A DNA stretch of 64,000 bases, from the NCBI GenBank assembly GCA_037127315.1, contig JBBBDQ010001454.1, positions 2,539,501-2,603,500 of the forward strand, written 5' to 3'. Position numbers and translations under genes: made by a program. Below are positions 52,770 to 61,754 of this stretch, piece by piece. This DNA comes from Ascarosepion bandense. Its lineage: Eukaryota; Mollusca; Cephalopoda; Sepiida; Sepiidae. Numbering within the stretch: the first letter of the stretch is position 1; the number at the start of each line of letters is the position of its first letter. A model generated the notes under the pieces. The model was given only the letters and a program-made list of their open reading frames with translations. It ran no database searches and was not told where the DNA came from.

Positions 52770-53872
52770 TAATGTTTTTTTTTTTTAATCGTGTAGCCCC
52801 AAGCATGGCATTTTACTGCCACTGTTGTGCAGTGGGTTACATAGAAGGAATTTTATGAAGAGTGAGAGGGTGCAAGGGGTGTCAGGAAGAGAGTAGGATA
52901 AGGAAGAGATTACTGATGAGAGTGGGGGTGGACAAGGGGGAATGTTATGAGGAGTGAGACGTTGCAGAGGTTGTCAGGATAAGACTAGGAGAGGGAAGAG
53001 AGTACTGATGAGAGTGGGGTGGATGTAGAAAAACATGAGAGAGAGGACGTAAGTTAGTGTGACAGGAGATGACTATTGACTTTACAGTCAAATTCTTGGA
53101 GATTGTAACTGTTAGGAAAGCAAGAATGCAGAAGAAGGCGGGAAGTTCGAGTAAAGAAGCTGCTAAAGTAGAATTTGCGTTTACAATTTATTGGCTTCAC
53201 AGTAAAAGGGTAGGACCTAGTTGCTGATCTTCGGAGCAGAAGCCATGAAAGTATTTGTAGAAGAGACACAGAGAAGCCACACTGCGTCGGTGAGAAAGCG
53301 ACTGTATCCTAGCTGCCAAGTCGGGATCGATCACATTACAGATTCTCCGTTGGATTCGGTCGAGGACACCTAAGTGGATAGCAGGACCAGATATGGCAGC
53401 AATACTCAATTGCCAGGCGGATGGTAAACTTGTATATGTGCAGGATTGTTTGGGACGGGAAAAACTTGCTGGCCCTACACAGAGAACCAACTTTCTTAGC
53501 AACGGATTTAGCTATGGATTCTATATAGTTATTCCACTTGAGGTCTGGTGTGAGAGTTAACTCGAGGTGGCGCAGTGTTTCGTTTTCAGGGAGAGAAGCC
53601 TGATCCATGTTAATGGGAGGGAGGAACGATTGTCTGTGGTTGTTATTAGATAGCAGCTTTGTTTTGGAAGCATTAAATTTTACGAGCCATTTTGTACCCC
53701 AGTCCACTACGGATTGGAGGTCCTTTTCAAGCTCGGCAGCAAGGTTTGCTTTTTCAGCCTCGGTAGATTTTTGATCGAGACGAGAGTAAACCGTAATTTC
53801 GTCAGCGTATATAAGTGTCGTCAGCGTATATGCTAATTTCTCGTCATTTGCAGACCTCAGAAAATAAAACAA
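52770..53872 (-). pseudogene. LINE RT C-terminal half and 3' UTR (CR1/Jockey-like)
   Basis: On minus, the ORF at 53872-53336 reads YADEITVYSRL (YADD with the second Asp changed to Glu), WGTKWLVKFNASKTKLLS, LTPDLKWNNYIESIAKS and LHIYKFTIRLAIEYCCHIW. A second frame (53502-53197) has ICNVIDPDLAARIQSLSHRR and ASLCLFYKYFHGFCSE, and a third has RTSRLLLHSCFPNSYNL. The 3' UTR (52770-53050) contains an 86-base tandem duplication. 5' truncated and inactive. Same lineage as 25.45-26.97 kb. Confidence 0.8.
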
Positions 53873-53899
53873 TAAATGAATACAAAATGAATCGACTAT

Positions 53900-53990
53900 A
53901 TAGTCTATATATATATATATTTTATAACATTAAATGTTTTTCTCGAAACCTCTTTCACTCAATATGAGTATATATATATATATATATATA
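53900..53990. repeat. Two (TA)n tracts with intervening sequence
   Basis: TA runs at about 53904-53921 and 53966-53990. The latter borders the repeat segment shared with 36.34 kb (53993-54062). Confidence 0.85.
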
Positions 53991-54119
53991 CAAGGAAAAT
54001 GTATGACAAAGTGTAAAAAAATGTTTTTTGACGCTATTTTGTCACTTAGATCTTCATCAAACTAAAAATGTTACATTAGTGCCGCTACACATGCATCCCT
54101 CGTTCGTACGCATGTGTAG

Positions 54120-55205
54120 TCGAATCAACGTAACAAATTTAGTCGGATGGACTTCTAAAAAACGAATTTTACGGTAGTAAGTTATTAAAAAAAATCTGCA
54201 GCTGAAGCCCTCAGAATTTTTGTTAGGACTTACGGCAACCATTCTCTGTCGCAAACAACATGTAGAAACTAGTTTAGACGCTTCAAAAATAATGATGTTG
54301 ATGTTGAAGATAAAGTACGCTCTGGTAAACCAAAAAAGTGTGAAGACGAAGAATCGGAGGCATTACTTCATGAAAACCCATGTCAGGCGCAAGCTGAACT
54401 TGCAAAACCATTAGAAGTTGATTAAACAACAGTGCCAAAACGTTTTAAAGCATTAGGAATGGTTCAAAGCAAGGACATACTGTACCGTATGAGTTGAGAG
54501 ACGTCGAACGGCGTTTTGTCACGTGTGAACAGCTGCCTTAACGACAGAAAAAAAAAGTTTTTGTTTTGTATCGTATCGTGATGTGTGATAAAAATTGGAT
54601 ACACTACGCTAACCTTAAGCGTAGAAGATCGTAGAGCAAGCCCGACTATGCATCAGCATTGGCAGCAAAGCTGGATATTTATGATTCGAAGCTTCTGTTC
54701 TTTATTTAGTAGAATCAGCTCGATGTAGTTTATTATGAGCTGCTCAAACCAACCGAAATCATCACAGCAGTTTGCTAGTGACTACAATTGATGCGTTTTA
54801 GCCAAGCATTGAAGAGAAACGGTCGCTATACGAGCAGCGACATGACAAAGTGATTTTGCAACATGACAACGCTAGGCCACATGTTGCAAAATGGGTGAAA
54901 ACCTACTTGGAAAGGCTTCAATAGAAAGTTACTTCATCCGCCGTAATCTACCAGATATTGCCCTGTCCGATTATCTATTGTTTTGATCGATGGCACATGG
55001 CCTGGCTTAACAGCACTTTCATTTTTAGGAAGACGCAAAACAATGGGTTGTCTCGTGGTTAACCTCAAAAGAGGTTTTCCGGTGAGGAATTCAAATGCTG
55101 CCAGAAAGTTGGGATAACGTAGCGACGAGCAATGGACAATAATTTCAGTGACATGTCTATTACTAATTTCTGTAAATAAAACATTGTTTTTAATAAAAAA
55201 TCATC
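54120..55205 (+). pseudogene. mariner transposase, decayed
   Basis: + strand frames broken by many stops show the mariner plan: an N-terminal HTH part (VRTYGNHSLSQTTC, VDVEDKVRSGKPKK, QAELAKPLEVD, RFKALGMVQ), then WIHYAN-like (IGYTT) and KRRRSWSKPDYAS, VVYYELLKP, LQHDNARPHVAKWVKTYLE (the second catalytic Asp in HDNARPH), YCPVRL for SPDIAPSDYHLF, and RWHMAWL for MAHGL. The C-terminal blocks are eroded. The order and spacing fit a mariner of about 345 residues. Inverted repeats were not delimited with certainty. Confidence 0.8.
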
Positions 55206-55209
55206 GAGA

Positions 55210-55511
55210 ACTTATTCAAGGTCCTCGAGAAAGGGTAAATTGTTGTCATTTTATATTATTAATTTCGCGCATGCGCATTGTTTGTTCTTTCTATTTTGTC
55301 GACTGCAGAGTATAGTAGGGTCAGTTGGGCACCGTCTGTAAGAAAAAGAGCACCATGAAGTAGTTTACTTCATCAGAAATTTGGAAACGGCACGGTGTAC
55401 TGCTTGAAATCATCGCCGGAATATCCAAAGGGTGTCAATTTGAGGACATTGCAGAAAACTTGGAAAGAGCTGAGTCTAATGGCAATTACATAGATGTTTA
55501 GAGTCATCACT
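55210..55511 (+). pseudogene. Mariner-type transposase remnant: HTH start joined to its own end
   Basis: From about 55362 the + strand reads SSEIWKRHGVLLEIIAGISK, then CQFEDIAENL, an N-terminal HTH region of Tc1/mariner type (WkRhrvlel..G.s..eIA). It passes directly to ESNGNYID and a stop, which looks like the C-terminal end (ANGNFIE) of the same protein. The middle is deleted. It ends at the palindrome GTCATCAC-TA-GTGATGAC. Confidence 0.5.
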
Positions 55512-55520
55512 AGTGATGAC
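55503..55520. repeat. 18-bp perfect palindrome centred on TA
   Basis: GTCATCAC-TA-GTGATGAC. The TA centre and its position between two mariner-type remnants suggest two inverted ends sharing a TA target site. Confidence 0.6.
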
Positions 55521-55912
55521 GACATAAACTATCTATTCATCTTTCCACAGGGTCTAAACACAAAGACCTACGTCAATTACATCTGAAAGTAGTGCAGCTA
55601 TGGTTCAAGAATGTGGCTGCTGAAAAACACTACGTCTGGCAACAGGAGAACAACCCAGCAGAACAACCCAGTCATGGCTGACATACAATTTCTGCTGTCT
55701 GGCCAGGTAACGTCCGAAACTGTAACTCCCTTATATATTATATATGGGGTGCAGTTGAGCGAGATATCAACGTTTTGTAACATCAAAGATGAACCGAAGA
55801 TAGCAGCATTCACCAACTTAAACAAGGATACCGTTCAGCAGAGATGGAAAGAGATTCTGAAGTCGTATGAATACCATGGTTGGGGCTAATGGCAATTTCA
55901 TTGAATAAATTT
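55512..55912 (+). pseudogene. Mariner-type transposase, C-terminal part
   Basis: The + frame at 55611-55889 and its neighbours read PVMADIQFLLSGQ, then YGVQLSEISTF.. (parallel to YVWGAVERD in another frame), then DEPKIAAFTNLNKDTVQQRW and finally ANGNFIE-like AYGNFIE. This is the closing region of DD37D/DD39D-type mariner transposases. Catalytic parts are missing. Confidence 0.5.
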
Positions 55913-55972
55913 ACTTTTTTTTTTAGTATATCAAGATATGTTTGTGTATAATATATCTGTTAAAATGAGATA

Positions 55973-56006
55973 TCAATATTATTTACATTTTTGCATAATT
56001 TAGACG

Positions 56007-56009
<3 letters not shown>
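55973..56009 (+). repeat. 37-bp direct repeat, left copy
   Basis: TCAATATTATTTACATTTTT, then GCATAATTTAGACGTCA. It recurs at 58094-58130 with one mismatch, flanking the 2.1-kb block between. Confidence 0.8.

Positions 56010-56056
<47 letters not shown>
56008..56056. repeat. (TA)n microsatellite
   Basis: TA array. Confidence 0.95.
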
Positions 56057-56058
<2 letters not shown>

Positions 56059-56069
56059 TCCTGTTTATA

Positions 56070-56144
56070 ACTATCTATCTATCTCGTTTAGTTCATATCT
56101 ATCTATCTATCTCGTTTAGTTCATATCTATCTATCTATCTATCA

Positions 56145-56189
<45 letters not shown>

Positions 56190-56240
56190 CGTTTAGTTCA
56201 TATCTATCTATCTATCTCGTTTAGTTCATATCTATCTATC

Positions 56241-56271
<31 letters not shown>

Positions 56272-56282
56272 CTATCTATCAC
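56070..56282. repeat. (CTAT)n array with nested higher-order unit
   Basis: CTAT repeats punctuated four times by CTCGTTTAGTTCATAT, giving a higher-order unit of about 28 bases. Confidence 0.9.
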
Positions 56283-56331
56283 AGACTGTTCATGTATAGC
56301 TATTTTATGGCAATTTCCGACTCTTAATCTC

Positions 56332-56359
56332 TGTCTCTCTCTCTCTCTCTATCTATCTA

Positions 56360-56435
<76 letters not shown>

Positions 56436-56436
56436 G
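56332..56436. repeat. Compound (TC)n(CTAT)n(TC)n(TA)n microsatellite
   Basis: Pyrimidine array ending in TA repeats at the edge of the tRNA-hammerhead element. Confidence 0.95.
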
Positions 56437-56687
56437 TAATCCGCCGGTAGATCTATTTCGCTGTATTACAGCTCATTAGTATGGTTAGACATCCGATTGT
56501 TTCTAGCCAGAATTGAAATCTGACCGAACTGACATCAGTCGGTGATTCTACCTCTGAGCTATGGGCGCTCTAAAGGCGGACTTTTAGCGTGTTATATACA
56601 GTATAAACATACGCCAGTACCTGAGAGTGCTCAAATTTATTACTGAATGAACGATGCTTGAGTAGCTATTGTTTTTCAAAGTCTACG

Positions 56688-56690
<3 letters not shown>
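56437..56690 (-). mobile_element. SINE-like element: tRNA-like head plus hammerhead
   Basis: Longest copy of the family, on minus: lead CGTTCATTCAGTAATAAATT, tRNA-like part GCGCCCATAGCTCAGAGGTA and GGTCAGATTTCAATTCTGG, then the hammerhead region. The core reads CTAATGA (G5 lost), stem II GCTGT-AAT-ACAGC and GAAA are intact, and U16.1 is C, so it is inactive. Flanked by (TA)n on both sides. Confidence 0.7.
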
Positions 56691-56691
<1 letters not shown>

Positions 56692-56739
<48 letters not shown>

Positions 56740-56752
56740 GAATCGTTTCAAC

Positions 56753-56791
<39 letters not shown>
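56692..56791. repeat. Two (TA)n arrays with a short spacer
   Basis: TA at 56692-56734 and 56755-56791. Confidence 0.95.
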
Positions 56792-56792
<1 letters not shown>

Positions 56793-56795
<3 letters not shown>

Positions 56796-56990
56796 TATTG
56801 TGAACTTATCACTATACTCGTTTCAAAAAAAACCTTCCGAGTATGTACGCGGAAGAAAAAACTGGTTGTAAAAAAAGAAAGAGCTAAGCCCGTGAACATC
56901 AGTCGAAGTACGTAGCGCCCTCCACAAAAAACCCGAGACGAGTAATCTATAACAAAAAAGCGCTCAATACGTAAGCAGAGCAGGAAAAGT
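56793..56990 (-). mobile_element. PLE terminal segment, inverted relative to the coding part
   Basis: The reverse complement matches 4.70-4.89 kb block for block (TACGTATTGAGCGCTTTTTT, ATTACTCGTCTCGGG, GCGCTACGTACTTCGACTGA, GAAACGAGTATAG). It joins the coding fragment at about 56990-56996 in head-to-head orientation. Confidence 0.7.
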
Positions 56991-56992
56991 AA

Positions 56993-57790
56993 ATTTTAGA
57001 TTGTCTAATAATTCTTCCAATAAAGTCATCTTTGACAATCATAAAACATTATACCAGGAGGCACTACTTAAAAGTGGACATACTGATAGTTTGGAGTATA
57101 CTGATATTAAAAAAGCTAAAAGTAAAAATAGATGTAGGAACATTCTTTGGTTCAATCCTCCTTTTAATTTGCCTGTTAAAACAAAAATTGGCAAAATATT
57201 TTTTAGTTTATTAAAGCAAAGTTTTAATAAGGAAAATAAATTATACAAAATATTCAATAGATATAACCTAAAACTAAGTTATTCCTTCATGTCGAGTATT
57301 GAAAAAATCATCAATGGATTTAATAAAGCTAAGGTTATAGATAAAGTTAATGTAGGTAAGACTACCTGCAATTGTAGAAATAAAAGCAATTGTCCTCTTC
57401 AGGACACATGCCAGCAAGATTGTGTCATTTACCAGGTGAAAGTTTATAAAGGCAGAGATCTGGAACCCAAAATATACATAGGTGCAACTTAAGACAGTTT
57501 TAAAAAACGATATTATAAACATACCAGTAGTTTCAAGAATGACAAATATTAGCACAACACTACTCTGTCCACTTATGTATGGTCAATTAAACAAGAATTA
57601 AACATAGACTCCATTTTAAAATGGGAAATATTTAAAAGGTGTACAAAGTTCAAAGCAGGTCAGAAATTTTGCAGATTGTGAGGGGAAGAAACATTAGCTA
57701 TAGTGTCATTTGAACTCGCATATAGTTTGTTGAATTCTAAATCTGAAATTCTAAATAAGTGTAGACATAGGAAATCTTGGTTTTTAAATT
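56993..57790 (+). pseudogene. Penelope-like element, RT end plus GIY-YIG endonuclease
   Basis: The 163-codon frame at 57001-57492 begins mid-protein (R-LSNNSSN) and shows CRNILWFNPPFN (hallmark), KIFNRYNLKLSYSFM, a cysteine cluster CNCRNKSNCPLQDTCQQDC and VIYQVKVYKGRD...KIYIGAT, the GIY-YIG start. After one stop (57490) the frame continues in kind: FKKRYYKHTSSFKND, LSTYVWSIKQELN, SILKWEIFKRC and CRHRKSWFLN, the usual end. Only a few stops interrupt it, so it is a young copy, 5' truncated with the RT catalytic region missing. Confidence 0.85.
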
Positions 57791-58043
57791 AGGATGTAAA
57801 TTTTATTTTTTGTCGTTGTCTATAGTATGTTTAGGTTGCCGGCTTCGGTAGTTGGCGTTTTTTTTTTTTCAAAATAAAATTTTTCCACCCCCACTTCGTG
57901 TTTGGTGTCTTCTTTGTTTTGGTCACGTGAGGTTTGAGTTCCCTATATCTTTTCGTTGTCATTATCCTCTTTAGCCAAACTTCCCTGAAGATCCGGTTAG
58001 GTAAAACCTTGGTAGGTTTGTTGGCTTTGTCGAGTTTTTACTT

Positions 58044-58046
<3 letters not shown>
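57791..58046 (+). other. PLE 3' UTR
   Basis: Non-coding, T-rich, with GGTTGCCGGCTTCGG and the hammerhead at its end. (TA)n follows. Confidence 0.6.
57973..58026 (+). ncRNA. Hammerhead-like ribozyme in the PLE 3' end
   Basis: Helix I AGCCAA/TTGGCT (six pairs, outer) and CC/GG (inner) around an internal loop, CTGAAGA at 57985-57991, stem II CC-GGTTA-GG, helix III ACC-TT-GGT, A17 at 58014. The GAAA box reads AAAA (G12 to A), so this copy is probably inactive although the fold is otherwise good. Confidence 0.65.

Positions 58047-58085
<39 letters not shown>
58047..58085. repeat. (TA)n microsatellite
   Basis: TA array at the end of the PLE. Confidence 0.95.
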
Positions 58086-58087
<2 letters not shown>

Positions 58088-58093
58088 TCATTT

Positions 58094-58130
58094 TCAATAT
58101 TATTTACATTTTTTCATAATTTAGACGTCA
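58094..58130 (+). repeat. 37-bp direct repeat, right copy
   Basis: Matches 55973-56009 at 36 of 37 positions. Confidence 0.8.
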
Positions 58131-58147
58131 ATTTATTCATATTAATC

Positions 58148-58276
58148 TCGCTCTCTCTCTCTTTCTCTCTCTCTCTTTCTCTCTCTCTCTCTTTCTCTCT
58201 CTCTATATATATATATATAAATATATATATATGTGTGTGTGTGTGTGTCCGTGCGTGTGTGTGTGTGTGTGTGTGT
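58148..58276. repeat. Compound (TC)n(TA)n(GT)n microsatellite
   Basis: Three successive dinucleotide arrays. Confidence 0.95.
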
Positions 58277-58289
58277 TATTTGGAGAGGA

Positions 58290-58560
58290 TGAAAACAAAC
58301 AGGAAACATATTTAACATTAGGAAAAGATAGCTGAAGTTTCTGGAATATGTAATGAGGAATCGGGGCTAAGAGCATCTGATACTCACTGGGCAGTTAAAT
58401 CGAAAGTGAGACGGGGAAAGCAATGCATGGCTTGGTCAAATGGATAGCAGAACAGTGTTTAGGAGTGGGTAACAAAAGGAATGTTGTTACCAGCTACAAG
58501 GAATATGGAGATGGGGAAGACCATGATTGACTACATCTTGAAGAAACACGCGGCATATAG
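58290..58560 (+). pseudogene. LINE 3' end (RTE-like lineage), decayed
   Basis: KFLEYVMRNRG-like (TGAAGTTTCTGGAATATGTA), GRQLNRK-like, and KTMIDYILKKH (GACCATGATTGACTACATCT) at the end. It is followed by the (AAG)n tail. Only the last 90 or so codons remain. Confidence 0.6.
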
Positions 58561-58598
58561 AAGAAGAAGAAGAAGAAGAAGAAGAAGAAGAAGAAGAA
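58560..58598. repeat. (AAG)n microsatellite
   Basis: Trinucleotide array; it may derive from the LINE tail. Confidence 0.95.
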
Positions 58599-58599
58599 T

Positions 58600-59500
58600 A
58601 TTTAAATCTTCTTCTTTTTCTTCTTGTTATTTATTTCAAATCTAACGATGAATCAACTAATTATATCTTCGGAGATAGGTTCTAGATTTCTTCTACTCCT
58701 TATTTGCCGGCATAATCGGCTTCTTCCTGCCTCCAAGGCGCGAAATTATAAAAGATTCCCCAAAGACGCTGCTCTTTCTCTTTAGCGTTACGAAATTAAA
58801 ATAGCTGATCATTATAATGGAAAGGGACAAAGCGGCGAGGTGATCTGGTCAAGTTTACAATAGTGAATCAATGCCAGCTTGCAATGCAATCAAAGCTGAA
58901 GTCAACCGGTCGCCTAGGGCCGTGGGAAATTAATGCTTACGGCGCAAGCCCTCACTTGTGGCAGTTCAGCTTGTTTCAGGGAATGTGAAAGGACTTAATA
59001 TGTGACGTACAATGCAGTGGTTAAGCCAATGTCATAAAATTAACCAAGGTGGTTATTGAAATCGTTAGTGAACGCATTTGAAGAACTCAGGTTGTTCTAC
59101 TAGCAAAGAACCAAAGTTAGCATCCAGCGTAATCAATAGAGACATTGGAAATTATGGTAAGGATCCATGATCAAAGGTGGAATCGAAGAAAGAGAAGAAT
59201 TTCGAGTACTTTCCAAGGTTGGACTTCAACTGAATTCTAATCGGATACCACAAATAATTTGACAAGTGTGATAAACATTAACATTTACTGGAAAACAGAT
59301 TTGATTGGCTCTATAATATAGATAAAATGAAAGATAAAGAAAATTGTTTTAAAGTATAAAACGAAAGGAATATTAGAGAAAAGCTTATTTCGAAAGACCA
59401 CTTTGTGTTTGATTAGATGTCAGTGTAATCATATCAGTTACGCTGTTTTATTTGGAGTATGTCAGGATCGACAGGGAAGAGAACACATTTTTGTTGTTGC
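58600..59500. other. No recognised gene
   Basis: Nothing recognised. Confidence 0.5.
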
Positions 59501-59504
59501 TACT

Positions 59505-59790
59505 TGAGGTGTAATAAATATCGGCACGAAATGAGAAAGTTAGAATTCCAGCTGAATTCGTTTCATTCACTTACACACATATTCTCCCTTCAGTTATGGG
59601 TTAAACAGCAAGATATATTGTATTCTATGGCCTTGGTTTGCAAACAGTCTGCTGCAGAAAGAAATGGCAACCTACTGCGGGAAAATTTTCTACCTAGTCA
59701 GTTATGGATCAAAAGAGACATAATCGCCAGAGCGCGTACCAAGTATGGCAGTTAACTGACTGATTGACTGACTGACTGACTGACTTGTGC
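59505..59790 (+). mobile_element. tRNA-derived SINE with (GACT)n tail
   Basis: GAGGTGTAATAAATATCGGC, GTTAGAATTCCAGCTGAATT, GGGTTAAACAGCAAGATA, CAAACAGTCTGCTGCAGAAA, a GAAA-type hairpin (decayed) and GCAGTTAACTGACTG leading into (GACT)n. A short internal deletion removes the CGCAAATACCCTTGG block. Confidence 0.75.
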
Positions 59791-59794
59791 AAGG

Positions 59795-60995
59795 TGATTT
59801 TTTACGGTAGGCCACCTGTAAACCAACACGATACATATTGTAGCAGGCAACTAGCTGTAAATATTCTAGAAATAATCACTAAACATAAATCATTCGCCCA
59901 GTCATAAACATTATCAAACATACATTCGAACATAAATAAATGTAAAATCCTATTCCCACCAGAAAAATTAAGTCTCTGGCACCTTGGAGTTGAAAAGTCA
60001 TATTAAAAATTAACATACATTTCTTTAGAAAGTTTAAAATAATATATATTAATTCACATGTAATACATCTTGTTCTATTAAGACTTGGTTAGCTAATGAT
60101 GATGACAAGCTTCCCACAGGCACACAAAATCACAAAAAACATTTAAAAAATGATATATTTACCTTTTAGTCAGAAAAGCATACAGTAAAATTTAAATTTC
60201 TAACAATATTCGCTATGTTATTGACCTAACAAGAAAAAGCAATAAAAAATTATCAATATTTATATATTCCCTATCCAATTTTAATGAGAAGGGTGGTAAA
60301 TTAACTTAAGTTAGTAAATCTATAAGTGATTACTTCCTTTATTTGTTTCAAATAGCTATACAAATAAAATATTTATCGGCATTTAAAGTCGTTTTCGAAC
60401 GAAATAAAGCGTTTAATGAATCAGTTCCTGTACTCTTAAGTTTCTTATGTAGCAGTCTTATTTGTTTAAGTCTTTCATGTGAGGCATTCAGATAACTTTG
60501 TCTATTAAAGTATCGTCTTATTTTTGTTTGATCTTGAAATACTCTTTCTCATCATCGTTTTCGTTGTTCTTCTGTTAATTTTTTCTTCCAAGAGATTTTT
60601 CTATTTAATTGTTATATTAATAGCATAAAATTGTCTGCATGAAAAGATATTGCGCAAAAAACGATTTATGTAATACCAAGAGGAATCAATGAATCATAAA
60701 TAACATTGAACGTCTGAAAATTATGAAGAAAAAGGATTAATTAAACGAAAGTTAGGAGTGCAAAAATTGATTAATTAAATCATTGTTTCATACGTTTACT
60801 TTGAATCAATGTATTAGCATTCATTGTATCTTCTTAATAAAACTTTCATTACGAATTACCATCATATTGGTCGGCACGCGTACAACAGTATACAATATTA
60901 AACAATTATTTTCATTATTACATTCTCAAAATTCTTTCATTAATTTAGTATAATTACTTTTATTATGAAGCATACATGGATCAACTTTCTCCACA
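59795..60995. other. No recognised gene
   Basis: AT-rich, nothing recognised. Confidence 0.5.

Positions 60996-60998
<3 letters not shown>

Positions 60999-61067
<69 letters not shown>
60999..61067. repeat. (TA)n microsatellite
   Basis: One of the longest TA arrays in the window. Confidence 0.95.
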
Positions 61068-61068
<1 letters not shown>

Positions 61069-61070
<2 letters not shown>

Positions 61071-61305
61071 GACTCTTCAGAAATTAATTGAGTTCTACCG
61101 GTGACTAGCGTGTGTATACACTGCTTATATACAACACGTTAAAATTTCCCCTTTCTGATTCCATGCGCCTATGGCTTAGGGAGTACCGACTCCGACTGAC
61201 ACCAAATCGGTCGAGTTTCGATCCCGGCCAGAAGCAAGTGGATGTGTCTAGCCACTCTGATGAGCTGTGATACAGCGAAACAGGCTTGTATGTGGATATG
61301 TATGA
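61069..61305 (+). mobile_element. SINE-like element: tRNA-like head plus intact hammerhead core
   Basis: Fourth copy. Head GCGCCTATGGCTTAGGGAGT and GGTCGAGTTTCGATCCCGG (good B box). Hammerhead: CTGATGA at 61257-61263, stem II GCTGT-GAT-ACAGC, GAAA at 61277-61280, helix III ACA/TGT closing GGCT (the flanking G-T can pair), A17 at 61290. Helix I CCAC/GTGG pairs except at the first position. The best-kept core of the family. Confidence 0.7.
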
Positions 61306-61344
61306 GTTGAATATATGGATCGGAATCCGACAAGATAAATAGAA

Positions 61345-61704
61345 TAAGTAAAGATCAAGAAGGAAAAAAGTGTCTTTAATCTAACACGTCTCAATTTAAC
61401 AAACTTCTTCAGAGATTTATTAAAGACGAATGATTTAGAAATACAAGAAACGGTATGTTGATTGAGGTATGGTTTCATTAGTCACAATACGTGTCACGTG
61501 TGATAAAGCAATGGATGAATATTAACTATCGAAAAAAACTTGTGTCTGTTTAAGTGTGTGTACCAATAAAACTATACCGAAATCAACATACTGTCTCTTG
61601 GATTTTTAAATTATTCGTCTTTAATAAATCTCTGAAGAAGCTTGTTAAAGTAAAACATGTTAGATTAAAGACACTTTTTGTACTCGTTTTTTCTTATTGT
61701 ATTC

Positions 61705-61705
<1 letters not shown>
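61345..61705. mobile_element. Diverging pair of hammerhead units (inverted repeat)
   Basis: The arms at about 61345-61487 (minus) and 61562-61702 (plus) are inverted copies (GTGTCTTTAATCTAACACGT against its counterpart ATGTTAGATTAAAGACAC; TTCAGAGATTTATTAAAGAC; CATACYGT). The right arm folds with helix I AATCT/AGATT plus GTCTTT/AAAGAC around a bulge, CTGAAGA at 61632-61638, stem II GCTT-GTTA-AAGT, helix III ACA/TGT with no loop, H17 = T at 61661; its GAAA reads AAAA. The left arm has the same plan with GAGA in place of GAAA. Confidence 0.7.

Positions 61706-61706
<1 letters not shown>

Positions 61707-61750
<44 letters not shown>
61707..61750. repeat. (TA)n microsatellite
   Basis: TA array at the outer edge of the pair. 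Confidence 0.95.
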
Positions 61751-61753
<3 letters not shown>

Positions 61754-61754
61754 T

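Noticed and set aside
56070..56282. CRISPR-like array
   Set aside because: The spacers are themselves CTAT repeats of low complexity; it is a microsatellite with a higher-order unit in a eukaryotic sequence.
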